Shown: piece after piece, positions 27,040-36,423 of the stretch
Position numbering within the stretch: position 1 is the stretch's first letter
How the letters are laid out: each line of letters begins with the position of its first letter
Assembly: GCA_020073165.1 (NCBI GenBank)
Contig: JAIQFP010000030.1
Location: 1-42,242 of the forward strand
Direction: 5' to 3'
Source of the DNA: Terriglobia bacterium
GTDB taxonomy: Bacteria > Acidobacteriota > Terriglobia > Terriglobales > Acidobacteriaceae
DNA length: 42,242 bases
Program-made: the position numbers and the translations under genes
The notes under the pieces: generated by a model
Seen by the model: the letters and a program-made list of their open reading frames with translations, nothing else
What the model was told of the DNA's origin: nothing
The model's database searches: none

Positions 27040-29145
27040 CTAGCTCACCACCGGCAACGCCCGCACCCGCTTCTTCGTCGCCGCAAAGATCGCATTGCAC
27101 AGCGCCGGAGCCAGCGGAGGCACGGGAGGCTCTCCTGCCCCGGTCGGCGATTCCGCGCTCTGTACAAAATGCGCCTCGACCACCGGCGCCTCATTCATGC
27201 GAATCGGCTGGTAGTCATCAAAATTCCCTTGCACCACCCGCCCTTTTTCGATGGTGATCTGCCCGCGCAAGGCGTTGGTCAGCGCGAAGATCACGCCGCC
27301 CTGGATTTGCTGCTCCAGAATGTTGGGATTGATGACCTGCCCGCAGTCCATCGCGCCCACCACACGATGCACCCGCGGCTGATCGTTCTCCATCGAAATC
27401 TCCACCACCTCCGCCATGTAGGTGTGGAACGAGGCGAAGCAGGCGATGCCGTGGTAGTGCCCCGGCGCCAGCGCTTTGCCCCATCCGGCTTTTTCCGCCG
27501 CCAGTTGCAGCACGCCGCGCATGCGAGCGCTGCTCCAGCCGTTCAGGTCTTCATCTTTGGCGAGCAGGTGCAGACGCAGCGCCAGGGGATCTTTCCCTCC
27601 CGCGGCCGCCAGTTCATCCATAAACGACTCACTGGCAAAAGCCACTTGCAGCGCGTTCACCGAACGCATCCAGCCCAAGGGCACCGGCGTCTCGGTCATC
27701 ACATACTCGATCAGCGTATTGGGAATCGCATAGACGAACGAGGCTTCTTCTTTCACCTCCGAATCCGTCCCATCCTCGGCTGGAAATCCTTTCTGAATGT
27801 TGATGGACGGCATGACGACGCGGTGCGAAAACGCCACAGGCCAACCCTGCCCGTCCAGCGTTGCACTCAGCCGGTGATAGCTGGCCGGGCGGTAGGTGGA
27901 AAAGCGCATGTCGTCTTCGCGCGTCCAGATGACTTTGACCGGAGTGTTGGCAGCCTTCGAGACCAGGGCAGCCTCGACCCCATAGTCGTGCTCCAGGCGA
28001 CGTCCGAAGCCTCCACCAATCAGCGTGACATTGACCTTGACCTGATCGGAGTCCAAGCCCACAGCCGCCGCCACTGAGTCGCGCACATCCTGCGGCACCT
28101 GCGTCGGCGCCCAGATCTCACAACTCGATCCCTGAAAATGCGCAGTGCAGTTGCCCGGTTCCATCGGCGCGTGGGCCATGAAGGGGAGTTGGTACTCCGC
28201 CGCGAAACGCCGGCCGGACGCCTTGGATACGTCTCCCGCTGTGTAGAGAACTGCCGCCTTGCCCGAGGCGGACTTCTTCAGCCCATCCATCATCCCTGTC
28301 GAACTCAGTTCTTTGTTAGGCCCCTCGTCCCACTGCACGTTGAGCACGCGCCGCCCTTCCATTGCGCCCCAAACGCTGTCGGCCACCACCGCCACCGCCG
28401 CGTCGCTGATCTTTCCCACGTAACTGACGCCAGAAATCTTCTTCGACTCCTTGTCATCAAAACCCGCCACCTTGCCGCCGATCACCGGACACCGAGCCAG
28501 CGCCGCGTACTTCATATTGGGCAGGCGGAAATCAATCCCATACACCGCAGTCCCGTCCACCTTGGAGGGAGTGTCGATGCGCGGCACTGCCGTACCCACA
28601 ATCTTGTACTCTTTGGATTGCTTCAGGGGCGGATCGGTCGGAATGGGGAGCGTGGCCGCCTTGCCGGCCAACTCTCCGTAGGTCAGGCGGCGATTGGAGG
28701 TGGTGTGAACTACCGCGCCATTTTCCGCCTTACAGCTAGTGCGCGCCACGCCCCATTCCAGTGCCGCTGCCGAGACCAGCATTTCCCGCGCCGCCGCACC
28801 GGCTTTGCGCATCGGGTCCCACAAAGTGCGCACGCTGGCGCTGCCACCCGTGGTCTGGTCACCGTACAGCGTGCTGGCGCCAATTTGTTCGATGTTGACG
28901 TGCTTCCAGTCGGCTTCCAACTCTTCGGCAAGAATCATCGGCAGGGAAGTGCGCACGCCCTGCCCCATCTCCGAGCGCGCCACTGCGACGGTAATTTTCC
29001 CGTCGGGAGTGATCTTCAGGTAGGCATTGGGAGCGAACGTGCCCCCGCTCGGTGACGACCTGTGCGGCCAGTAGAAACCAATCACCAGCCCAGCCCCGGC
29101 AGCCACACCGGCGGCAATGAATTCACGGCGGGACAGTGGACTCAT
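27040..29145 (-). CDS. iorB: Molybdopterin-binding subunit, isoquinoline 1-oxidoreductase-like
   Basis: This is the large subunit of a xanthine oxidase-family molybdenum hydroxylase. The 701 residues begin with a Tat signal ([19 protein letters not shown]), so the mature enzyme works in the periplasm. Molybdopterin-contact segments include [40 protein letters not shown] and [19 protein letters not shown]. The C-terminal [20 protein letters not shown] contains the Glu expected to act as base. The substrate, an N-heterocycle or aldehyde, cannot be read. Its ATG overlaps the stop of the small-subunit gene (ATGA). The stop lies just beyond the VapC stub. Confidence 0.88.
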   Translation of the reverse strand: MSPLSRREFIAAGVAAGAGLVIGFYWPHRSSPSGGTFAPNAYLKITPDGKITVAVARSEMGQGVRTSLPMILAEELEADWKHVNIEQIGASTLYGDQTTGGSASVRTLWDPMRKAGAAAREMLVSAAALEWGVARTSCKAENGAVVHTTSNRRLTYGELAGKAATLPIPTDPPLKQSKEYKIVGTAVPRIDTPSKVDGTAVYGIDFRLPNMKYAALARCPVIGGKVAGFDDKESKKISGVSYVGKISDAAVAVVADSVWGAMEGRRVLNVQWDEGPNKELSSTGMMDGLKKSASGKAAVLYTAGDVSKASGRRFAAEYQLPFMAHAPMEPGNCTAHFQGSSCEIWAPTQVPQDVRDSVAAAVGLDSDQVKVNVTLIGGGFGRRLEHDYGVEAALVSKAANTPVKVIWTREDDMRFSTYRPASYHRLSATLDGQGWPVAFSHRVVMPSINIQKGFPAEDGTDSEVKEEASFVYAIPNTLIEYVMTETPVPLGWMRSVNALQVAFASESFMDELAAAGGKDPLALRLHLLAKDEDLNGWSSARMRGVLQLAAEKAGWGKALAPGHYHGIACFASFHTYMAEVVEISMENDQPRVHRVVGAMDCGQVINPNILEQQIQGGVIFALTNALRGQITIEKGRVVQGNFDDYQPIRMNEAPVVEAHFVQSAESPTGAGEPPVPPLAPALCNAIFAATKKRVRALPVVS

Positions 29146-29609
29146 CGCGCACCTCCCGTGCCCGCGGCCCGATGTATCGCCCGGCGAATGCGCTCATAAG
29201 TTCCGCAGCGGCAGATGTTCCCGGACATCGCCTGGGTGATCTGCTCGTCCGAAGGCTGCGGATTCTTGGCAAGCAACGCCGCCGCCTCCATGATCTGCCC
29301 CGCCTGGCAATAGCCGCATTGCGGGACCTCTTCCGCGATCCACGCCTTCTGCACCGCATGCAGCCCGTTCGCTGAAAGGCCTTCGATGGTGGTGACGCTC
29401 TTGCCCGCAACCTGGGACACCGGCGTCGAACACGACCGCACGGCTGCCCCATCCACATGCACCGTGCATGCCCCGCACAAGCCGGCGCCACAGCCAAACT
29501 TGGTACCGGTTAGCTCAAGGGTGTCGCGCAGTACCCAGAGCAGCGGCGTGTCCGGTGACACATTGACTTTACGTTCACTGCCGTTTACACGCAGAGAGAT
29601 GTCAACCAT
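29142..29609 (-). CDS. iorA: 2Fe-2S subunit, isoquinoline 1-oxidoreductase-like
   Basis: The 155-residue small subunit passes electrons from the molybdenum centre. The N-terminal plant-type ferredoxin cluster motif is [20 protein letters not shown]. The C-terminal four-helix cluster is held by CGYCQAGQ and [17 protein letters not shown] 29607-29609 is preferred because [14 protein letters not shown] is the normal family start and GGGAA lies just upstream; the frame could extend to 29636. It is co-translated with the large subunit. Periplasmic members usually hand electrons to a cytochrome; none is encoded here. Confidence 0.92.
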   Translation of the reverse strand: MVDISLRVNGSERKVNVSPDTPLLWVLRDTLELTGTKFGCGAGLCGACTVHVDGAAVRSCSTPVSQVAGKSVTTIEGLSANGLHAVQKAWIAEEVPQCGYCQAGQIMEAAALLAKNPQPSDEQITQAMSGNICRCGTYERIRRAIHRAAGTGGAR

Positions 29610-29684
29610 ATTTGTTCCCGGTTCGAGTAGGGCCACATGGTAACGGAAAAAGCGGAAAAGGAAAATTGGGTGATACCTGGCCCC

Positions 29685-30437
29685 TTATCTCGCTGGAGTT
29701 TCCGCCCTCCGTTGCACCGCCCGCAGCCACATGCGCCGGATGAGCGCACTCCCGGGATAAATGACCCGCCAGTAGCGGGCGAATTTTCGGCGCGTCGCCG
29801 CATCGGTTGCGTACACACGAGTTTCCGTGGTGACCAGGGTCCCGCCGGCCCCGTCATCCTCCAAGTGGAAGTTCATGGCCGCTAGGGCAAAGCCGGGAGC
29901 GTGCAACGTCTTGAAATCTTCCGGAGTGGGATTCGCTTTCGGCCGCCATCCCGGAGGTGCCGCCACCAGCGTCCCAACGACGATTTCCTGGTTTGGTTCT
30001 TCCGCCAGCAGGAGGAAGCCGGTGTGGGTTATCACTTCAAGCAGGGGCTGACGCTCCGGTGCGTTGAGGACGCTTTCTGGCCCCGGTCGACCCATGCGGC
30101 GGATCCAGGTCAGCGTGCGAAACAGCCGAATCTCGTCTACCCGGACTTCCTTGATCGCCCGGTAGACGCGCTCTTTCGGCGCCGCCACACGGATCGAGTG
30201 GAATTCATAAAACTGGTAGACCGGGATGAACTGATCGAGTTGATTCTGCACCGCCGCCACCCGCAACTCGGGAGCGGGCAGACTCATTCCTGCGGCGGTG
30301 AGGCAGAAGCCGGCGATGGCGACGAGTAAGCCGCGCGACCGCTTTCGAATTCCAATCCAGCGCAGCGGCTTCACCAGCGACACCCCGCCGACAAGAATCA
30401 GCGCGAAGCCGGTGTAGACACAGACGACGCCAATCAC
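29685..30437 (-). CDS. SRPBCC-domain membrane protein
   Basis: The 250-residue protein starts with two membrane helices (VCVYTGFALILVGGVSLV and LLVAIAGFCLTAAGMSL). A soluble domain follows, starting FYEFHSIRVAAPKERVYRAIKEV, which fits the SRPBCC (START-like) lipid or polyketide-binding fold. The C-terminal part (GTLVTTETRVYATDAATRRKFARYW) also matches this fold in other membrane-linked proteins. GTG is the likely start. The ligand is unknown. It is transcribed in the same direction as the iorAB-like pair but is separated by 75 bases. Confidence 0.7.
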   Translation of the reverse strand: MIGVVCVYTGFALILVGGVSLVKPLRWIGIRKRSRGLLVAIAGFCLTAAGMSLPAPELRVAAVQNQLDQFIPVYQFYEFHSIRVAAPKERVYRAIKEVRVDEIRLFRTLTWIRRMGRPGPESVLNAPERQPLLEVITHTGFLLLAEEPNQEIVVGTLVAAPPGWRPKANPTPEDFKTLHAPGFALAAMNFHLEDDGAGGTLVTTETRVYATDAATRRKFARYWRVIYPGSALIRRMWLRAVQRRAETPAR

Positions 30438-30502
30438 ACCGGTATCTTAGGCGTCCCTACGCCCTTCCAGCGACAGATTTTGTGTTGAGTAGGATTTGAT
30501 GG

Positions 30503-30898
30503 CTACCAGATCGTCTTCAGCAGCGGGCTACTGCGGATTCTCTCGTCGGACGTGACCAGTGCCGCGCCTTCAGCCAGTGCAGTTGCCCCAATCAGCCGGT
30601 CTGCTGGGTCTCGCGGGTAGTCGCCCGGAAACTGCGTGGCCAGTGCGGCAATCTCCGGTGTAATGGGTCGAACTACGACGCCCACCGTGTCCAGAACTCG
30701 ACGGATGGACGCTTCCACGGTACCGGAACCTTGTACCCGGCCACGAGCAAACAGCAACGCCATTTCCCAGAGGCTGATGGATGCCGCCGCCAGGCCGCCT
30801 CCAGAACGCCCCCGGCGTAGAGCGCTCCTGGCTGCATGCGACAGCCGTCGGGGTTCGATGGCGGACCACACGATGACATGAGTGTCGAGTAGTATCAA
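30503..30898 (-). CDS. vapC: PIN-domain toxin VapC
   Basis: The protein begins MILLDTHVIVW if TTG at 30898-30896 is the start; this TTG overlaps the antitoxin stop (TTGA), and GGGAAG lies about nine bases upstream. The frame can extend to another TTG at 30913. PIN residues are visible: first Asp in LLDTHVIVW, Glu in SLWEMALLF, and Asp residues in YPRDPADRLIGATAL and LVTSDERIR. VapC toxins are RNases that cut tRNA or rRNA. All acidic active-site residues are kept, so it should be active. Confidence 0.9.
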   Translation of the reverse strand: MILLDTHVIVWSAIEPRRLSHAARSALRRGRSGGGLAAASISLWEMALLFARGRVQGSGTVEASIRRVLDTVGVVVRPITPEIAALATQFPGDYPRDPADRLIGATALAEGAALVTSDERIRSSPLLKTIW

Positions 30899-31128
30899 CG
30901 CAGTGCTTCCCAAGCGTCGGCGTCTTCCACCGGCTGTGTGATATCGCCCACGATCTTCATCACTCCGGCCAGTCTTCCCAGAAAGTCCTCCGAAGGCTCC
31001 TCCGCTGGTACTAGCTTGGCCACGGGCCGTCCCTTCTTGGTGATTACGACCGGCTCGCGGGTTGAACGCACTTGGTCCATTACTTTGAGGCAGCGAGCCT
31101 TGAATTCCCCCGCCGGCATGGTCTTCAT
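30895..31128 (-). CDS. Phd/YefM-family antitoxin
   Basis: The 77-residue protein begins MKTMPAGEFKARCLKVMDQV and contains REPVVITKKGRPVAKLVP, the Phd/YefM DNA-binding core. The C-terminal part (about 50-77) is acidic and would block the PIN toxin. ATG at 31128 is preferred to GTG 31134 because AGGGG lies about 6 bases upstream. It overlaps vapC by four bases. A matching palindrome lies directly upstream. Confidence 0.92.
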   Translation of the reverse strand: MKTMPAGEFKARCLKVMDQVRSTREPVVITKKGRPVAKLVPAEEPSEDFLGRLAGVMKIVGDITQPVEDADAWEALR

Positions 31129-31138
31129 AGTCACCCCT

Positions 31139-31156
31139 AAATGACTATGGTCATTT
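31139..31156. promoter_or_regulatory. Operator of the Phd-VapC module
   Basis: AAATGAC-TATG-GTCATTT is a perfect 7-base inverted repeat 10 bases before the antitoxin ATG. A further half-site ATGACCAT occurs at 31161-31168. Repeated half-sites suit cooperative binding by Phd-type antitoxins and conditional repression. Confidence 0.65.
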
Positions 31157-31279
31157 TATCATGACCATGCACTTCCGAACAGGGCAACCTGCGTCCGCCC
31201 TTCGTACCACATGGGTCTCCATGATCGGTTTCCTGACGCCCCAACCTGCTGGCTTTCCGCCTGCTACACTACCTCCCCT

Positions 31280-32404
31280 ATGCTCCAGGGTTACGCTACG
31301 CCCGCCGGCACCACCCGTTACCGCGACCGCTTCCCCAGGCTGCGCGACGCGGCCCACTTCCGACGTCCCGAGCAGGTGCCCGGGGCAGGCGAGCTGTGGC
31401 TGTCTTCCATCGGACTTGGCACCTACCTCGGCGAGCCCGACGATGCCGCCGACCAGAACTACACCGAGGCCGTCGCTGCCGCCGTTCGCTCCGGAGTGAA
31501 CATTCTCGATACCGCCATCAACTACCGCCACCAGCGTTCCGAGCGCAACATCGGCACCGCTCTCCAGCAACTCGTCAGTGCGGGAGAATGTCGGCGCGAC
31601 GAAGTCTTCGTCTGCACCAAGGCTGGCTATCTTTCCTTCGACGGCAACCTGCCGCCCGATCCCCGCGCCTACTTCATGCGCGAGTACATCGAGCCCGGCA
31701 TCCTCGATCCGAAGCAGCTTGCGGGCGGCATGCACTGCATGGCTCCTGCGTATCTCGAGAACCAGATCGAGCGTTCCCGCCGGAACCTGGGGCTGGAGAC
31801 CATTGACCTCTTCTATGTGCACAATCCCGAGTCGCAACTGGCGGACGTTACTCGCGATGAGTTCCGCCGCCGCCTGAAAGACGCCTTCGCCATGCTGGAA
31901 GAACGGGTGGAGTCTGGGAGGGTGCGCTTCTACGGGATGGCGACCTGGAACGGCTTCCGTGCGCCGGAGACGGCGCGCGAGTATATCAACCTGTTCGAAG
32001 TGGCGGAGCTGGCGCGCGAGGCCGGAGGCGATGCGCACCACTTCCGCTTCCTTCAGCTTCCCTTCAATCTGGCGATGCCCGAAGCCTACAGTCTGGCCAA
32101 TCAGGGGTCGGGAGAGGAGAGGATGCCGCTACTCGCGGCTGCGGGTCGGCTGGGCATTGCGGTGGTGGGGAGCGCCAGTCTGTATCAGGGAAGGTTGGCG
32201 CACGGCCTGCCCGACTACGTAGGCCGCACTTTGGGTATGAAGACGGACGCGGAAAGCGCGATCCAGTTCGCGCGCTCCGCACCTGGACTGACCACGGCGC
32301 TGATCGGCATGGGCCACAGCGAACACGTGGCAGGCAATCTCAAGCCAGCTGAGTTCCCGCCCACGGCGGCTGAAGAGTGGAAGAAGCTGTTCACGCAGGG
32401 CTGA
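31280..32404 (+). CDS. Aldo/keto reductase
   Basis: The 374-residue NADPH-dependent oxidoreductase has a (beta/alpha)8 barrel. Visible landmarks are IGLGTYLGE, VNILDTAINYRHQRSERNIG (the catalytic Asp and Tyr region), FVCTKAGYL and ETIDLFYVHNPE. C-terminal cofactor-binding parts follow (SASLYQGRL, APGLTTALIGMGHSEHV). ATG 31280 is preferred; the frame extends to 31211 but the added residues do not look like this family and overlap the antitoxin promoter region. The substrate is unknown. It ends 25 bases from the convergent TPR gene. Confidence 0.85.
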   Translation: MLQGYATPAGTTRYRDRFPRLRDAAHFRRPEQVPGAGELWLSSIGLGTYLGEPDDAADQNYTEAVAAAVRSGVNILDTAINYRHQRSERNIGTALQQLVSAGECRRDEVFVCTKAGYLSFDGNLPPDPRAYFMREYIEPGILDPKQLAGGMHCMAPAYLENQIERSRRNLGLETIDLFYVHNPESQLADVTRDEFRRRLKDAFAMLEERVESGRVRFYGMATWNGFRAPETAREYINLFEVAELAREAGGDAHHFRFLQLPFNLAMPEAYSLANQGSGEERMPLLAAAGRLGIAVVGSASLYQGRLAHGLPDYVGRTLGMKTDAESAIQFARSAPGLTTALIGMGHSEHVAGNLKPAEFPPTAAEEWKKLFTQG

Positions 32405-32429
32405 AAGGAATGCTCAACTTCGCAAGTGG

Positions 32430-33155
32430 CTACTTCATCTCCTGCAGCTTCTGGGCAGCAATCTGGGCTGCTTCGCTGGACGGATTTTCCTTTTGGATCT
32501 GCTGGTAGAGTTGCCGGGCCTGGTCGGTCTGCTCGGCCGCCTGGTAGGTTTCCGCCAGCTCCAGCTGTGCGGTGCCTTTGCTGACGGTGCGCGTGGGCTT
32601 GTCGGCCAGTTGCTTGTAGAGGTCCATGGCGTCCTTGTTGCGATTGGTGTTGCGGTACACGGAAGCCAGGGCGAACTTGGCCAGGGCGGCCAGATCCTGG
32701 TTGCGCGAGGCGGCCACCGCCTTGAACTCGCGCTCCGCGGCCGCGTTGTCCCCCAGGTTGGCGGAGTTCACGCCCAGGAAGTAGCCGGCGAAGTCGGCGG
32801 AGCGGGTGTGGGGATACTGGTCCACGATGGCCTGGAATTTCTTGTGCGCTTCGGTGGCGCGTTCCTGGGTGGAGGCGTAACTGGGAGTATCGGGTTCAGC
32901 GGGTACGCCCGCGGGACGCACCGGCGCATCCATGGTGCGGACGGCCTGGGCCAGAGCGGCGCTGGCCTTCTGGTCCTGGCGGTTGAAGTAGTACCAGGAG
33001 GCCAACACGGCGGCGGCGACCACCAGCACTACGATGCCGGCGATGATCAGCTTGGACTGGTGCTCGACCGTCCAGTGGGCGGTTCTTTCCGCGGCATCGA
33101 TGGTGACGCGGCTGAAGCGGTCCTGTTTCAGTTGATGGCGGGTTTCTGCGCGCAC
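32430..33155 (-). CDS. YfgM-like membrane-anchored TPR protein
   Basis: The 241-residue protein has a short N-terminal cytoplasmic part, one membrane helix (LIIAGIVVLVVAAAVLASWYYF, about 35-56) and a periplasmic TPR domain. The repeats are readable: ADFAGYFLGVNSANLGDNAA, LAKFALASVYRNTNRNKDAM and AQLELAETYQAAEQTDQARQ. This matches YfgM/tetratricopeptide proteins that work with periplasmic chaperones and the Sec translocon. GTG start is supported by AGAAGGGAAG three bases upstream. Confidence 0.85.
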   Translation of the reverse strand: MRAETRHQLKQDRFSRVTIDAAERTAHWTVEHQSKLIIAGIVVLVVAAAVLASWYYFNRQDQKASAALAQAVRTMDAPVRPAGVPAEPDTPSYASTQERATEAHKKFQAIVDQYPHTRSADFAGYFLGVNSANLGDNAAAEREFKAVAASRNQDLAALAKFALASVYRNTNRNKDAMDLYKQLADKPTRTVSKGTAQLELAETYQAAEQTDQARQLYQQIQKENPSSEAAQIAAQKLQEMK

Positions 33156-33589
33156 GAACTTCCCTTCTGATGAGAGCGATGGTGGGCTGGCAAACAGCCA
33201 GTTTAGCAGGCGAAAAACAAAGGCGTCAAAGCCGCCACGCAGGCGGTAGTGGTGCAGTTTGCCTCAACTATCCATGACGTCATCCCGACACCCGGCGCAG
33301 TTCAGCCGGGTGAGGGGATCCCGCGCGGGAGGGCAATCCTGTGAGCACGCCGCGCCCGGATGCGGGTGCCCCACCCTTGTCGCGCGTTCTTTGCGCCAAG
33401 GGTGGGGGTTCTAGCCTGCATGGGACTGCTCTCCTCTTGCCTCTGGCAATGCGTCACTCCGTGTAGGCGCGAAGTGGGGTGGAAAGGAGAGGGGCGGGGC
33501 AACCGGCCACGCCACCAAGGTGTACACTCACTCGCGCAGAAGCGGGCCGGACAGGTTCGCCGGCCCATCCCTGGAGAGCGAGACAATTA
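33156..33589. other. Repeat-rich intergenic region
   Basis: This 434-base gap between divergent genes contains several palindromes: ACCCGGC (33290-33296) / GCCGGGT (33305-33311), CCCGCGCGGG (33319-33328), and CCCCACCCTTG (33369-33379) / CAAGGGTGGGG (33397-33407). The last belongs to the dispersed GGTGGGGCACCC family found elsewhere in the window. No open frame with recognisable product is seen. Promoters for both flanking genes must lie here but none stands out. Confidence 0.6.
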
Positions 33590-34054
33590 ATGACTACCAA
33601 ACTACTTTCAGCGTTGCTGTGCGTTCTGTTGCTCGGATGCGCGACCGTCCTGCTGGCAGAAGAACCCACCCAGGCCGAGGCCGAGCGCTACATTATCGAA
33701 AGCGAGCGGCAGTGGGCGGAATCGGTGGCCAGCGGCGACCCCAGCGCCATCGAGCGCATTCTCGCCGACGACTTCGTGGGAGTAGATCCCGAAGGCCGGA
33801 TGTACGACAAGGCCACCATGGTCGCCGACACCCGCAATGCGCCCAAGGTGTACCTCTCCAATCACCTGAACGAAGTGAAGGTGCGTTTTTTCGGCCCCGA
33901 CACCGCGGTCGCCCAGGGCAGCGAGACCTGGGAACGCCGCACCGGAGAACCCAAGCGCGGACGCTTCGTCTGGACCGATACCTGGATCCGCCGCAACCAG
34001 AAATGGCAGATCGTCGCCGCCGAAGACCTGATCGCCCCCGAAGTTTCGCACTGA
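33590..34054 (+). CDS. Secreted NTF2-like (DUF4440) protein
   Basis: The 154-residue protein starts with a lipoprotein-like or Sec signal (LLSALLCVLLLGCATVLLA; the Cys could be a lipobox). A DUF4440/NTF2-like domain follows: ESERQWAESVASGDPSAIER, ILADDFVGVDPEGRMYDKA and TDTWIRRNQKWQIVAAEDLI. The fold forms a ligand-binding cone used in varied enzymes and binding proteins; no catalytic residues can be named. ATG 33590 follows GGAGAG by 11 bases. A longer frame begins at 33479 but lacks a signal peptide at its start. Confidence 0.82.
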   Translation: MTTKLLSALLCVLLLGCATVLLAEEPTQAEAERYIIESERQWAESVASGDPSAIERILADDFVGVDPEGRMYDKATMVADTRNAPKVYLSNHLNEVKVRFFGPDTAVAQGSETWERRTGEPKRGRFVWTDTWIRRNQKWQIVAAEDLIAPEVSH

Positions 34055-34157
34055 AGCCCCGAATCCGCCCTCCAGACTTGGGATGGACGCGAAGCTCCGG
34101 GTCCTTCGGCTTCATTGTGCAACTGGGTGGTCTGGCGTACAGTAGGGCGGCCACGCA

Positions 34158-35009
34158 ATGAGACGAACGCAGGTCGGACCGACGGCTCGGGGCCCCGCTA
34201 TTCTGACTCGGGATTATCTGCAAGCTCATATTCCGATCTGGAGTGAAGCGCTGTTTGCGGTCGAGTTGGCTTTGTTGCACGTCGCGCCCGTCTACTACGG
34301 ACTCGGAACCCCGCACGGCGACGGTTCGGGAGTGGTTCTCATCCCCGGCTTCCTGTGTCCGGATCAATACCTGATCCCGTTGCAGAAATGGCTGGAGCGG
34401 ATCGGATACCGGGCCTTTTTGTCCGGCATCCGCTTCAACGCCGAGTGTCCCAACCTGCTGATTCAGCAACGCCTGACTGAGACCATCGAGAAGGCGCTGG
34501 CCCAGACCGGCCGCAGGATTCATCTGATCGGCCACAGTCTGGGAGGCATTATCGCGCGTTCGATCGCGGCGCAACGGGCAGCCGACATCGCTTCCGTGAT
34601 CACGCTGGGTTCGCCGTTCCGCGGGACCGCGGCACATGGCAGCATCCTGTTCGCCGCCGAAACCGTTCGCCGCCGTATCCTGAAGAAGCACGGCGATGGG
34701 GTGCTTCCCGGCTGTTACACCGGGCACTGCACCTGCGATTTTGTGGATTCCCTGCAGCGCAGCCTGCCGGCATCGGTGTGCGAAACCGCGGTATACACGC
34801 AGAATGACGGAGTGGTGGATTGGCGTTATTGCCGGACCGATGACCCGGAAGCGGATTTCCCGGTTTCAGGCACCCACATCGGACTGGCTTTTAATCCTAC
34901 GGTGTATAGCCTGATTGCCAGTCGTCTGGCCCTGGCCCAGTGCGGGCAGAAGAAGAGAGCGCCGAGGGCTCGCCGCATCCGGGCAGGCGTCAAATGCGCA
35001 ACCACCTGA
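34158..35009 (+). CDS. Alpha/beta hydrolase (lipase/esterase-like)
   Basis: The 283-residue protein has the lipase elbow GHSLGG with nucleophile S127, preceded by the oxyanion region VVLIPGFLCPDQYLIPLQKW. The likely acid and His are in NDGVVDWRY (near 218-224) and SGTHIGLAFNP (near 245). Cysteines in CYTGHCTCDF may form disulfides. It resembles PGAP1-like or triacylglycerol lipases that act on acyl esters. There is no signal peptide, so a cytoplasmic or membrane-surface role is likely. The substrate is unknown. Confidence 0.82.
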   Translation: MRRTQVGPTARGPAILTRDYLQAHIPIWSEALFAVELALLHVAPVYYGLGTPHGDGSGVVLIPGFLCPDQYLIPLQKWLERIGYRAFLSGIRFNAECPNLLIQQRLTETIEKALAQTGRRIHLIGHSLGGIIARSIAAQRAADIASVITLGSPFRGTAAHGSILFAAETVRRRILKKHGDGVLPGCYTGHCTCDFVDSLQRSLPASVCETAVYTQNDGVVDWRYCRTDDPEADFPVSGTHIGLAFNPTVYSLIASRLALAQCGQKKRAPRARRIRAGVKCATT

Positions 35010-35062
35010 ACGCGGTGGGGATTCCACGGTGAGCTTTGCCCAGCGGGAGACAGTGGGAAACC

Positions 35063-35091
35063 GCGAAAGGTGGGGCACCCGGCCACCCCCA
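35063..35091. repeat. Dispersed repeat copy (GGTGGGGCACCC family)
   Basis: CGCGAAAGGTGGGGCACCCG followed by GCCACCCCC lies in the gap after the lipase gene. Related copies occur at 33363-33409, 36204-36265, 37856-37880 and, inverted, 41488-41526. Confidence 0.7.
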
Positions 35092-35181
35092 TTTTCTCTT
35101 TGAACTGGACGCAATTGGGCCTAATATCACCCGGACGCCAGTGTCCATGCGGTCTTGAAACATCCGGGGGAGGATTCAACC

Positions 35182-36114
35182 ATGAAGAGTTCAACCGTTC
35201 TGTGGCTGTTTGTGTTGGTAATTTCGTTCGGCATCGCGTCGCCTGCAAGTTTCGCGCAAGGTTTGGGAGCGACGCAGCTCGGGGACGGTCTCCAAAAGTT
35301 CACCGACTGCCAGAATCAGGTCATCGGCCACCACGAACACCTCATCGCCGACCGCCTGCAAGCCAAGCTCGACAAGGCCACCGCGCTCACCCCCGAAGAG
35401 CGCGACATCTGGGTCGCTGAAATCCGCGCCCTTCGCCAAGTCACACCCTCGCGGCCGTTCAAGGCGCCCGACCCCAAGAACCCGCAGCGCTATTTTCTGG
35501 GACTGACCAACGACGAACAATCCGCCATCAATTCCATGCACAACCGTTACGTGCAGGAAGTGCATCTGGGCTGCGAGAAAAAATACGGTGGCATGACCCG
35601 CTACTCGCCCGGCTCCGACCAGTCCGGCCAGGCCCGCTACGAAAAGGAATTGAAGGACAATATTCAGACCGCCACCGACATCGCGACCATTCCCGTGGAA
35701 CCGATTCCCAGCCCCTATCCCAAGACCCGCGAGCAGATGCAGGAAGAGAGAAGGGCGAAGCAGCAGGCCACCCGGCAGGCCGCGGGCCAGACGATGAGCG
35801 CGTGCACCGAGGGCGCCAAGGGGCTGCGCTTGCGCATCATGGCCGACAAGATGCAACAAAGGCTCAACAGCAGCAAGGGACTCTCCGCCAAAGAACGCGC
35901 CGATTTCGAAGCTGACATAAAAGCGACCCGCGATGCCGCCGACAAGAAACTTGACTACGCCCCACCGGTAGATCCGAAGAATCCCAATCGGGCCATGATG
36001 CGCCTCACAGCGCAGGAGCAAATGGAAGTGACGACTGAATTCTCCAATCAGTACCTGGCGCAAATGCAGAACTGCGTTCACGCGTCGACCCCATCGCGGC
36101 CCCCGGCTCATTGA
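35182..36114 (+). CDS. Secreted protein with two internal repeats, unknown function
   Basis: The 310-residue protein has a signal peptide (about 1-25, ending ASFAQ). The rest is two copies of a domain of about 100 residues. Each copy shows a starting Cys, a helical Arg/Lys-rich segment, L(T/S)-x-x-ER, DPKNP-x-R, LT-x-x-EQ and a closing Cys. Copy 1 includes FTDCQNQ, LTPEERDIW, DPKNPQRYF and HLGCEKK. Copy 2 includes SACTEGA, LSAKERADF, DPKNPNRAM and QNCVHA. ATG 35182 follows GGGGGAGG by eight bases. I do not recognise the family. Confidence 0.75.
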   Translation: MKSSTVLWLFVLVISFGIASPASFAQGLGATQLGDGLQKFTDCQNQVIGHHEHLIADRLQAKLDKATALTPEERDIWVAEIRALRQVTPSRPFKAPDPKNPQRYFLGLTNDEQSAINSMHNRYVQEVHLGCEKKYGGMTRYSPGSDQSGQARYEKELKDNIQTATDIATIPVEPIPSPYPKTREQMQEERRAKQQATRQAAGQTMSACTEGAKGLRLRIMADKMQQRLNSSKGLSAKERADFEADIKATRDAADKKLDYAPPVDPKNPNRAMMRLTAQEQMEVTTEFSNQYLAQMQNCVHASTPSRPPAH

Positions 36115-36423
36115 GCATTTGATCAGCAGTCGGCTGCTTAATCCAACTGATAACCGGCAACCAGCAACTGCCAATTCCCCCGCACCCGGAATCAACACCT
36201 TTCGAAAACCGCGAAAGGTGGGGCACCCGGCACCCTTCAGAGTTGGGATGGACTCAAAGGCCGGGCCACCCGCCACCCTTTACTCGATCAGTAACACGTG
36301 GTAAGCTGCAGCCCCCATCGCGAGGTCCGCTTCCCAGGAATTTGGGCCCTAGCTCGAAAAACCAAATCTGATATTGAGCGGACGCGCGTTTCTACACGCC
36401 CACTCCGCCAGAAGGAGTTCGTA
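36115..36423. other. Repeat-containing intergenic region
   Basis: This 309-base stretch holds a copy of the dispersed repeat (CGCGAAAGGTGGGGCACCCG near 36210-36229), followed by a second partial copy around CCGGGCCACCCGCCACCC (36262-36279). The ribosome-binding site AAGGAG (36412-36417) of the next gene lies at its end. I see no other gene. Confidence 0.6.

Noticed and set aside
26941-28077. Long plus-strand open frame (378 codons) after the orphan antitoxin
   Set aside because: Apart from its first 25 codons it is antisense to the well-supported molybdenum hydroxylase subunit and has no domain-like sequence.
31151-32041. Minus-strand open frame opposite the aldo/keto reductase
   Set aside because: It is the antisense shadow of a GC-rich gene with clear reductase motifs on the plus strand.
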